Assembly (NCBI GenBank): GCA_039045975.1
Contig: JBCCJA010000083.1
Span: forward strand, 1 to 12,332
Origin: JBCCJA01 sp039045975
Lineage (GTDB): Bacteria; Planctomycetota; Planctomycetia; Planctomycetales; Planctomycetaceae
DNA: 12,332 nucleotides
Direction of reading: 5' to 3'
The translations under genes were made by a program, and so were the position numbers. Under the pieces are notes generated by a model, which worked only from the letters and a program-made list of their open reading frames with translations, was not told the DNA's origin and searched no databases. Positions within the stretch are counted from its first letter, which is position 1; each line of letters starts with the position of its first letter. Positions 1 to 5,821 of this stretch are shown one piece after another.

Positions 1-25
1 CGGGACAACAGCTCCGGTATAAAAA

Positions 26-95
26 AACTCGCCCGCGGCGCGAGCCGGGGGTGTTCAAACCGATTTCCCCCCACGGCCCGCGCCGCGGGCTAGTT
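26..95. repeat. Long imperfect inverted repeat (dispersed-repeat-like, leftward terminator-like)
   Basis: Arm 26-51 is the reverse complement of arm 70-95 at about 23 of 26 positions, with an 18-base loop (52-69). The right arm holds its own perfect 6-bp hairpin (76-81 with 85-90, loop 82-84). A run of seven A's (21-27) flanks the left arm. A leftward transcript would therefore end in a GC hairpin followed by U's, as in an intrinsic terminator. The rightward side lacks a T run. No leftward gene in view needs this terminator, so it may be an intergenic repeat element instead. From memory, similar 'AGCCCG..GCGC.AGC' palindromes are common in planctomycete genomes; I could not check this. Confidence 0.7.
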
Positions 96-114
96 AAAGA
101 CGAACGAGGCGCCC

Positions 115-1461
115 ATGGCCGCGTGGCACATCACTGCCAAAGACGTGAGCCTCCTGCTGCGGGACCGCCGCACGCTGGCGGTGCTCGTCGCGTTGCCGAT
201 GGCGTTCATCGCGATCATCGGCTTGACGAGCGGGAAGTTCCTCGCCCTGCAGAACAGCGGCAAACTCTTAAAGATCGCGGTCGTCGACCTTGTCGATTAC
301 GACGCGATCGGCTCGGAAGAGTTCGCCGACGGGGCGGGCCTCGACGCCGAGGAGTCTCAGCGTCAGCGGCGTCAGGCGCGGAACCTGTTGGTCAAAATCG
401 TCAACGGCATCCAAGAGCGGCCGGGCGTGAAGGTGATGACGGTCCGGAACTGGCGTGCCGAGGTCGCGGCGGACGGCCTCCCCGACGGGGACGCCGAGGC
501 GGCCGCGGCGCTCGTCGCCGACGGGGCCGTGAACGCCTCGCTGACCTTCGGCCCGGATTTTTATCGGAACGTCCGCACGCTCGCGCCGGGCGCCTTCGGC
601 GATCCGGAGACCGGCGGGCCGGCCGCCGTCGACATTTCGACCGACGTCGGCGATTCGTCCGCCGGTACGGCGTCGGGTATCGAGGCGATGCTGCTCGTCA
701 GTCTCTTTCAGGAGATTCCGCGGGTCACCGCCTGCCTGTCGGGTCGTGGCGGGCCCCCCGGCGTGGCGGGCCCGTGTGCCGAACTGGCCGCCGAAACCGA
801 CGGCGAGCCGCTGAAATTGAACCCGCCTTCCGACGACCCGAACGAGGCGGTCGACGCCGACATGTACAACGACATCGTCCCGTCTTACACGGTGATGTTC
901 GTCTTTTTCCTCGTGAATATTATGGCGAGGTCGTTCCTGCACGAGCGGGAACTCGGCACGTTCCGGCGGCTCCGCGTCGCGCCGATCCCGCCGCTGTCGC
1001 TGCTGATCGGGAAGACGGTCCCGTTCCTGCTGATCTCACTGACGCAGACGGCCTTGCTGTTCGTCGTCGGGCGGATGCTGTTCGGGATGTCTTGGGGCAG
1101 CGAGCCGCTGTATCTGATCCCGGTCGTCGTCTGCACGTCGCTGGCGGCGACGGCGCTCGGGCTGATGGTCGCGACGCTGATTAAGACCGACGCCCAGGTC
1201 TCGGCCTACGCGACGAGCGCGGTGATCATTCTCGCCGGGATCAGCGGCTGCTTCATGCCGCGGAAGTGGCTGCCCGACCTGCTGCAGGAGATCAGCCTCG
1301 GCACGCCGCACGCGTGGGCCCTGATCGCGTACGACGAGATCCTGAACGACCCGCTGCCGGAATGGGGGCTCGTCGCGAACTGCTGCGGGATGTTGCTGGC
1401 GTTCGCGGCCGGGTTCTTGGTCGTCGGCGCGGTCCGGTTCGAGGCGACCGAGGGCGCGTGA
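115..1461 (+). CDS. ABC-2 type transporter permease
   Basis: This 448-residue integral membrane protein looks like the permease half of an ABC exporter of the ABC-2 type (NatB/YhaP/DrrB-like). A first membrane segment (about residues 20-40) follows a short charged N-terminus. A large extracytoplasmic domain (about 45-255) comes next, with a typical amphipathic 'ALVADGAVNASLTF' stretch. Then come about five membrane segments from residue 257 to the C-terminus. The cytoplasmic loop after segment two (HERELGTFRRLRVAP) matches the coupling region of ABC-2 permeases, and 'GTPHAWALIAYDEIL' resembles the conserved element before the last membrane segment. The ATG at 115 is supported by GAGG at 106-109 and an in-frame TAG at 91. 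The ATPase partner is not visible; it would normally lie just upstream, outside the window. The substrate cannot be inferred. Confidence 0.85.
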   Translation: MAAWHITAKDVSLLLRDRRTLAVLVALPMAFIAIIGLTSGKFLALQNSGKLLKIAVVDLVDYDAIGSEEFADGAGLDAEESQRQRRQARNLLVKIVNGIQERPGVKVMTVRNWRAEVAADGLPDGDAEAAAALVADGAVNASLTFGPDFYRNVRTLAPGAFGDPETGGPAAVDISTDVGDSSAGTASGIEAMLLVSLFQEIPRVTACLSGRGGPPGVAGPCAELAAETDGEPLKLNPPSDDPNEAVDADMYNDIVPSYTVMFVFFLVNIMARSFLHERELGTFRRLRVAPIPPLSLLIGKTVPFLLISLTQTALLFVVGRMLFGMSWGSEPLYLIPVVVCTSLAATALGLMVATLIKTDAQVSAYATSAVIILAGISGCFMPRKWLPDLLQEISLGTPHAWALIAYDEILNDPLPEWGLVANCCGMLLAFAAGFLVVGAVRFEATEGA

Positions 1462-1531
1462 CTCGCGTTGACGGTCGGGCCGGGTGAGACCTACATGCGG
1501 GTCGAGCAATCGCCCGCCCGAGAGACCGGCT

Positions 1532-2032
1532 ATGTCGTCCCCGCAGACCGCCCAGACCGCCGTCTCCCGGCCGCTGCTTCGGTACCTGACTTCGTCACAC
1601 GGCCTCGGCCCCGGGAGTCGCGTCGCGGTGTGCGGCGGCGACGCGGCGGCGATGACCGCGGCGTTGCGGTCGCTGGGGCTCGAAACCGACACGGCCGACA
1701 CGCGGCCGCTCGACGCGGTGATCTGGATCGAGACCGACAAATGTCCGCCGTCCGACCGTTCTTCGGCCGCGTGCGACACGCTCCTCGGCCGCCTCCGCGA
1801 CGGCGGCTCGGTGATTTCGGTCGTCGACCGCGATGCCGAAGAGCCGGCGATCACGAGCGGCGCGCCGAGTCATACCGTCCCGCTGCGGTCGGGCCTGGCG
1901 TCGTGGTTCGGCCGCGACGGCTACTCCGTGCGGACGCTGACGCCGACCGACGGTCACGCCTTCGACGACGGCGGCGTGGTGCCGTTCGACGCCCCGACGC
2001 GGACGAAAATCCCGGCCCGCCGCGCGGCGTAA
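1532..2032 (+). CDS. Small Rossmann-fold, class I methyltransferase-like protein of unknown function
   Basis: This 166-residue hypothetical protein is laid out like a class I SAM-dependent methyltransferase. A short helix 'LLRYLTSSHGL' leads into 'GPGSRVAVCGGD' (in the place of motif I), then an acidic end of strand 2 (GLETDTAD), 'DAVIWIETD' like strand 4, and 'LLGRLRDGGSVISVV' like the helix-strand after motif III. Motif I lacks the usual GxGxG spacing, and the protein is shorter than most methyltransferases of this fold, so catalytic activity is doubtful. I chose the ATG at 1532 because the methyltransferase-like pattern begins shortly after it. The same frame is open upstream to a GTG at 1484 (182 residues), whose extra residues look non-coding. 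It follows the permease by about 70 bases on the same strand and may share its transcript. Reading frame: fairly sure; function: not. Confidence 0.6.
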   Translation: MSSPQTAQTAVSRPLLRYLTSSHGLGPGSRVAVCGGDAAAMTAALRSLGLETDTADTRPLDAVIWIETDKCPPSDRSSAACDTLLGRLRDGGSVISVVDRDAEEPAITSGAPSHTVPLRSGLASWFGRDGYSVRTLTPTDGHAFDDGGVVPFDAPTRTKIPARRAA

Positions 2033-2037
2033 AAAAT

Positions 2038-2118
2038 ATAAAAGTCCGGGCGGTCACGCGAAGGGGTGGTAGGGAAGTCGATTCTTTATCCCCTTCGCGT
2101 GACCGCTCGGGCTTTTAT
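2038..2118. terminator. Bidirectional intrinsic terminator between convergent genes
   Basis: A 29-base arm (2038-2066) is complementary to 2090-2118 at 27 of 29 positions around a 23-base loop. The arms begin in A-rich and end in T-rich sequence (ATAAAAG...CTTTTAT), and more A's at 2031-2036 give a U run in the leftward direction. This is the layout of a shared terminator for the gene ending at 2032 (+) and the gene whose stop codon is at 2115-2117 (-); that stop lies within the right arm. The two non-Watson-Crick positions (2045/2111 and 2049/2107) would be U-G and G-U wobble pairs in the rightward RNA but A-C mismatches in the leftward RNA. Confidence 0.85.
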
Positions 2119-2900
2119 CTTGTGGCGGCTTCGAGGCGTCCGATGAAGTCTTCGTCGAGGCCCGCCGCCCGCCGGGGCTCGGCGTGGAACTCGTCACCGA
2201 CCGACTTCGCCGGCCGCATCGGTTCGTGCAGGTGGGACGCGTAGGCGTCCCAGTCCGAGACGCCCTCCCTTTTGAAGTGTCGCAGCCACTTCAGGCCGAA
2301 GGCGACGTGGGTGATCTCGTCGTCGTGGATCGCGCGGAGGATGGCGGCACCCTTCTCGTCGCCGGCGTCGATGAAGTACCGCTCGAACTCGAGCGTGTGG
2401 TCGAGGTTCCGCGTCTCGAACGTCAGCGGCAGGCCGGCTAAGTAATCGAGGACCGACGTGTAGGCCCGGCTCTTGGCCCAGATCCAGCCGTTGACCGGCT
2501 TCGAGCCGAACGGCAGCCTTAGCTCGGCGGCCCGGCGGGCATGGACCAGCGTGTGCCGTTGCTCGTCCCGCATGACCTCCGCGAGGCCGAGGCGGAACGC
2601 GGTCGGTGCGTCGGGGAACGCCAGCAGCACCGCCGCCATGACTTCGAGCGCCTGCAACTCGTGGTTGGCCATGATGTGATGAGCGAGGGCCCGCTTTTCG
2701 ACCTGCCGCAGCGACGAGCCCTTCGTCATCGCCGGGGCCGTCCGGCGGGGCGCGATGACGAGGTCTTCGGGCCGGGCCGGGAGGTCGACGCGGACCGGCC
2801 CGCCCGGGTCGCCGTCGGTGAACGGTCCGTCGGGCGGGGCTAGCTTCGCGTCGAGGTCGGGCGTGAGCAGCACGCGGCGGGCAAAGGCGGTCAGTTCCAT
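2115..2900 (-). CDS. DUF455 family ferritin-like protein
   Basis: This 261-residue, probably cytoplasmic protein resembles the DUF455 family, which has a ferritin-like four-helix di-metal fold related in shape to rubrerythrin and MiaE. Two ExxH motifs stand out: E113-x-x-H116 (in RDEQRH) and E195-x-x-H198 (in DDEITH). Further acidic residues lie on the intervening helices, E81 in 'ANHELQALE' and E171/E173 in 'LEFERYF'. Together these give the E, ExxH, E, ExxH set expected for a di-iron or di-manganese carboxylate centre. No reaction is established that I can name for this family. The ATG at 2900 is chosen because the conserved start (MELTAFARRVLL) begins there. The frame stays open to about 2960, but those residues look non-coding and would run into the divergent promoter region. 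No clear Shine-Dalgarno is seen. It is convergent with the gene ending at 2032 and divergent from the gene starting at 3056. Confidence 0.8.
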   Translation of the reverse strand: MELTAFARRVLLTPDLDAKLAPPDGPFTDGDPGGPVRVDLPARPEDLVIAPRRTAPAMTKGSSLRQVEKRALAHHIMANHELQALEVMAAVLLAFPDAPTAFRLGLAEVMRDEQRHTLVHARRAAELRLPFGSKPVNGWIWAKSRAYTSVLDYLAGLPLTFETRNLDHTLEFERYFIDAGDEKGAAILRAIHDDEITHVAFGLKWLRHFKREGVSDWDAYASHLHEPMRPAKSVGDEFHAEPRRAAGLDEDFIGRLEAATR

Positions 2901-2941
2901 GCGGCGGAGCGTATCGCAAAGTCGGCACGACCGCGTCATCC

Positions 2942-2975
2942 CCCGCGACCCGCAAGTCATTGTTGCGGTCGCGGG
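2942..2975. promoter_or_regulatory. Inverted repeat in divergent intergenic region
   Basis: Bases 2942-2950 pair perfectly with 2967-2975, and after a one-base bulge (2951) 2952-2955 pair with 2963-2966, leaving a 7-base loop. It lies in the 155-base region between the divergent starts at 2900 (-) and 3056 (+), about 42 bases upstream of the DUF455 start. It could be an operator or an mRNA leader hairpin. No promoter consensus or U tract could be tied to it, so the role is open. Confidence 0.4.
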
Positions 2976-3055
2976 CGATCGCCGTTCCCCGGCGGTCGGG
3001 GCGTCCGTCTGCGGGCTATGGGTTCAGGGCCGACTCTCCCCGAAGGACCGACCCG

Positions 3056-4327
3056 ATGTCTCGCAGGACCGCCTGGCTGCTGACCGCTTTCACCGTCCTG
3101 GCCCTCGTGACGAGCCGCGGCGTGCTGCGGGCGACGCCGTCCGACCGGCTCGCCGGGGTGTACGACCGGGTCACGTCCGCCGGCGGCGGAGAGACGATCT
3201 CGATGCTGTCGTTGGCCTATCGGCTCGACGACGTCTACATGTCGATGGAGGGGCCGTGCAGTTATCACGCCTTCGACGTGAAAGCCGACGCGTCGGCTGA
3301 CCCCGAAGTCGTCTATCTGACCGGTATCGATACGAACGTCGTCGATTGGACGACGCTCGCGGAAGACTCGAACGAGTTCTTCTGCCACGCGAACCTGACG
3401 CTCGACTCGACCCGCGGGCCCGAGGCCCACAACGCCGCGTTGGGCGGGACGCACTCCGGCTGGCGGGCGTTCACGCTCGTGCCGGGCCGGTGGTCGATCC
3501 GCCTGCCGCAGGGCTTCGGCGTGCCGATGCGGTCCGACGAGCGGGCCGAATTTTTCACGATGTCATTGAACGCGAACGCGGGCGTGCCCGACCGCATCGT
3601 CCGCATCCGCGGCGACTTACAGACGACGACCGACGCGTCGACCCGGCCCGTGTTCCTGCGCAGCCTGACGGGCTATCAGCAGTTCCGGGGTGAGGACAAA
3701 GGCCCCGCGACCGTGTTCGACTTCGCCGCGATGCACGCCGGTGAACTCTGCGGCGCGGTCTGCAACGAAGACCTCCGCGCGATCGTCGCCAGCCGCTTCC
3801 GAGACCTCGACGCCGTCCTGTTCGACTCGCAACTCCTCGGCGGGCTGAACGACCTGCGGTCCTTTCACCCGGGCGCGACATGCTGCGTCGCGAACGTCTC
3901 CGAGCTGGGCGTGCTGCCGCAGTTCGGGGCCGACAACACGATCCACTGGTTCGTCCCGCCCGGCCGGCACGAGTACATCACCGACGTGACCGAACAGCTC
4001 AAACTGCCGGGCGTTTCGACGGCGCATTACGTGTCGGGCCACCTGCACCCGTACGGCAAGAGCCTCCGCCTCATCGACGCGACGACCGGCGAGACGGTCG
4101 TGTCGATCACGGCCCGGCACCGGGAGGACCGCCTCGGCGTGCTCGAGATGTCGGAAGTGACGAGCCAGGCCGGCATCGCGGTCGACCCGTCGCACCGCTA
4201 CGAGTTGGTCGCCGAGTACGAAAACCCGACCGACGCCCCGATCGACGCGATGGCGATCCTCTACACGTACTTCGCCGAGCCGGAGGGCACCGACATCCGC
4301 CCGGTCGAGATCGCGTCGGCTGAGTAA
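3056..4327 (+). CDS. Secreted protein with PHM-like type II copper monooxygenase fold
   Basis: This 423-residue protein begins with a signal-like N-terminus (MSRR, then a hydrophobic stretch to about residue 20), so it is probably exported. The C-terminal half resembles the second domain of copper type II ascorbate-dependent monooxygenases (PHM/DBM). It contains 'HWFVPPGRHEY' (297-307), an HxH motif (H329, H331 in GHLHPYG), a 'LRLIDATTGE' strand, and M399 in 'DAMAILYTYF'. The 68-residue spacing between H331 and M399 is close to the H244-M314 spacing of PHM. The N-terminal half has 'PGRWSIRLPQGFGVP', like the first PHM domain, but at the other copper site only H111 is present, with Ala next to it, and Asn172 sits where a His is expected. 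Six cysteines (68, 110, 232, 236, 276, 277) suggest disulfides. The ATG at 3056 is set by AAGGA at 3043-3047. The fold is inferred by eye; substrate and activity are unknown. Confidence 0.6.
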   Translation: MSRRTAWLLTAFTVLALVTSRGVLRATPSDRLAGVYDRVTSAGGGETISMLSLAYRLDDVYMSMEGPCSYHAFDVKADASADPEVVYLTGIDTNVVDWTTLAEDSNEFFCHANLTLDSTRGPEAHNAALGGTHSGWRAFTLVPGRWSIRLPQGFGVPMRSDERAEFFTMSLNANAGVPDRIVRIRGDLQTTTDASTRPVFLRSLTGYQQFRGEDKGPATVFDFAAMHAGELCGAVCNEDLRAIVASRFRDLDAVLFDSQLLGGLNDLRSFHPGATCCVANVSELGVLPQFGADNTIHWFVPPGRHEYITDVTEQLKLPGVSTAHYVSGHLHPYGKSLRLIDATTGETVVSITARHREDRLGVLEMSEVTSQAGIAVDPSHRYELVAEYENPTDAPIDAMAILYTYFAEPEGTDIRPVEIASAE

Positions 4328-4343
4328 AGGCGGCCGCCGCGAG

Positions 4344-4883
4344 TCACTGCCCTAACTCGCGCTTCAACGCCGCCAGTTCGTCCTCGATCACCGCGTCGAT
4401 CGTCGGGGGTTCTTCGTACGGCGTGAACGCGTCGGTCGGGATGTCGGTCGCGGTCGGGGTTTCGCCGGCGACGAGGTCGGCGGCCTGGCGTCGCGCGTCG
4501 GCGAGGCGGGCTTCGAGGGCGCGGGTCGTCGTGCGGAGGTAGTCGCGGGTCTCGACGGCGCCGGTCCGCTCCTGCTCGAGCCCGGCGAGGATGTCGTCCG
4601 ACTGGCGTTTGCGGAGTAGTGCGAGCCGGCCGGCCTGGTCGTCGCCGGACGCGACGGCGGCCTTGGCCTCCTCGCGGAACTGCTCGGCGTCGGTGCGGAG
4701 TTGGGTGATCTGTTCGTCGATGCGACGCAGGTTCGCCTCGGCGGTCTCGACACTGCGGCGGGCCGACTGCAGGCCGAGTTCGATCTCGGCGACGATCGCC
4801 TCGGCGGCGGCGGCCCCCTTCTCGCGGAACAGCGTCGCGACGTCGCAGGTGACGATGTCGGTCAGGCGGGTGAAGTAAGGCAT
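4344..4883 (-). CDS. PspA/IM30 family coiled-coil protein
   Basis: This 179-residue protein starts 'MPYFTRLTDIVT', the amphipathic N-terminal helix pattern of PspA/IM30 (Vipp1) proteins. From about residue 30 to 140 it is a long charged, heptad-rich coiled coil (e.g. IELGLQSARRSVETAEANL). A short acidic tail (EDELAALKREL) ends it. PspA proteins bind the inner face of the cytoplasmic membrane and stabilise it under envelope stress. At 179 residues it is shorter than E. coli PspA (about 220), so the last helix is probably reduced. It lies 118 bases downstream of the sigma factor gene on the same strand, which suggests co-expression. It converges on the gene ending at 4327 with a 16-base gap holding a 10-bp perfect palindrome (4329-4338). 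Start ATG at 4883; upstream sequence is G-rich without a clear Shine-Dalgarno. Confidence 0.75.
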   Translation of the reverse strand: MPYFTRLTDIVTCDVATLFREKGAAAAEAIVAEIELGLQSARRSVETAEANLRRIDEQITQLRTDAEQFREEAKAAVASGDDQAGRLALLRKRQSDDILAGLEQERTGAVETRDYLRTTTRALEARLADARRQAADLVAGETPTATDIPTDAFTPYEEPPTIDAVIEDELAALKRELGQ

Positions 4884-4951
4884 CGGTCGACCCCGTCGGG
4901 CGGCTGTGGAGGCGGTGGGAACGGTGTGTCGTTCGTGTCAGATCATGGAAA

Positions 4952-5014
4952 GGCTGAAGGCCGAAGGATGAAGGCGGGAATCGGTCGTCGTTGCCGATTA
5001 TTCATCCTTCCGCC
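4952..5014. repeat. Degenerate 7-base tandem repeats forming a hairpin between sigma and pspA-like genes
   Basis: Four consecutive 7-base units occur at 4952-4979 (GGCTGAA, GGCCGAA, GGATGAA, GGCGGGA). Two inverted units occur at 5001-5014 (TTCATCC, TTCCGCC). As a result 4963-4972 pairs perfectly with 5001-5010, and inside that 4979-4984 pairs with 4994-4999 around a 9-base loop. The sigma factor stop codon (5002-5004) lies within the right arm. No U run follows on the minus strand, so it is not a standard intrinsic terminator. It may instead be a mobile or dispersed intergenic repeat, or an mRNA processing element. Confidence 0.6.
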
Positions 5015-5670
5015 CTCGCATTTTTGCCTTCGTCGTGCGGGTCGAGGCCGAGCGGCCGCAGGGCGGCACGGAGCTTCTCGCGGGCCAGCCGCAGGCGGCT
5101 TTTCGTTGTCGGCAGCGACGTGCCGAGTTCTTCGGCGACCTCCGGCAGGCTCATGCCGCCGTCGTGGTGCAGCGTGAAGGTCAGGCGTTGCTCGTCGGGC
5201 AGCCCGGCGAGCAGGTCGTCGACGATGTCGCGGACCTCCCGCTGGTCGGCCCGCAGGCCGGGCGCGGGGGTGTCGCCCGAGACGGCCGTCAGCGGGTCGA
5301 AGGCGTCCTCGCCGGCCGGTTTCGCCTTCGTGGCGTGCAGCAGCAGGTCACGCGACTGCTTGCGGGTCGTGTCGATCAGCAGGTTCCGCGCGATGCGGAA
5401 CAGCCACGCACGGAAGTGCCCGGTCGGCAGATAGTCCCACGCCGCCTTGTGCAGCTTCAGGAACGTCTCCTGCGTCAGGTCTTCGGCGAGCGTGCGGTCT
5501 TTGATGTTGTGCGTGAAGAAGCCGATCAGCCGTGACTGGTAGCGGCCGATCAAAGCCGGGAACGCGTCGGCGTCGCCGGCCTGGAGCGCGATCATGAGGT
5601 CGTCGTCGGCCGGGCCGTCGTCGCCGGCGGGCGGCTGGGCCGGTTCAGCGGGCTCGGACGCGAGGCTCAT
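5002..5670 (-). CDS. ECF-type RNA polymerase sigma factor
   Basis: This 222-residue sigma-70 family protein has the two-domain ECF layout. Region 2 spans about residues 34-105 and contains 'AEDLTQETFLKLHKA' and 'FRAWLFRIARNLLID', the core-binding and -10 recognition segments. A linker of about 45 residues follows. Region 4 spans about 150-200, with 'LPDEQRLTFTLHHDGGMSLPEVAEELGTS' and the recognition helix 'LPTTKSRLRLAREKLR' that binds the -35 element. The first 30 residues are acidic and proline-rich. The ATG at 5670 is preferred: the longer open frame (to 5748) adds a low-complexity basic stretch that overlaps a palindrome in the divergent promoter region. No anti-sigma gene is adjacent. The next gene on the strand is the PspA-like protein, so envelope stress is a plausible signal. 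It is divergent from the LarA-like gene. Confidence 0.88.
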   Translation of the reverse strand: MSLASEPAEPAQPPAGDDGPADDDLMIALQAGDADAFPALIGRYQSRLIGFFTHNIKDRTLAEDLTQETFLKLHKAAWDYLPTGHFRAWLFRIARNLLIDTTRKQSRDLLLHATKAKPAGEDAFDPLTAVSGDTPAPGLRADQREVRDIVDDLLAGLPDEQRLTFTLHHDGGMSLPEVAEELGTSLPTTKSRLRLAREKLRAALRPLGLDPHDEGKNARAEG

Positions 5671-5731
5671 ACGGGCAGTGTTCGGGCGATCGCGGCTGGC
5701 CGCAACGGCGGCCGCGTGCCGACGGGCCGAT

Positions 5732-5747
5732 TGCACCGGGCGGTGCA
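5732..5747. promoter_or_regulatory. 16-bp inverted repeat, possible operator between divergent genes
   Basis: TGCACC (5732-5737) and GGTGCA (5742-5747) are perfect inverted half-sites with a 4-base centre. They lie in the roughly 150-base gap between the sigma factor start (5670, -) and the LarA-like gene (about 5822, +). Placement and symmetry suit a dimeric regulator, but a 6-base inverted repeat can arise by chance in such GC-rich DNA. There is no independent support. Confidence 0.25.
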
Positions 5748-5821
5748 CGACCTACGATGCGGCGGTTCGTGAATCTGCCGACGATCGACTTTTGGCCCGT
5801 CGCGACATCGCCCGCCTCCCG

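Noticed and set aside
1..22. Possible tail of an upstream gene ending at TAA 20-22
   Set aside because: Only six codons would be visible and two other frames are equally open; too little to support a call.
51..1184. 377-codon plus-strand frame overlapping the ABC permease
   Set aside because: Arg-rich composition without domains. The competing frame encodes clear membrane segments with an ABC-2 pattern.
1468..2244. 258-codon plus-strand frame over the methyltransferase-like gene and into the terminator
   Set aside because: It runs through the terminator hairpin and into the DUF455 gene, and its composition is Arg/Pro shadow-like.
4952..5014. CRISPR-like or tandem-repeat array
   Set aside because: Units are only 7 bases, degenerate and without spacers, so this is a simple repeat and hairpin and not CRISPR.
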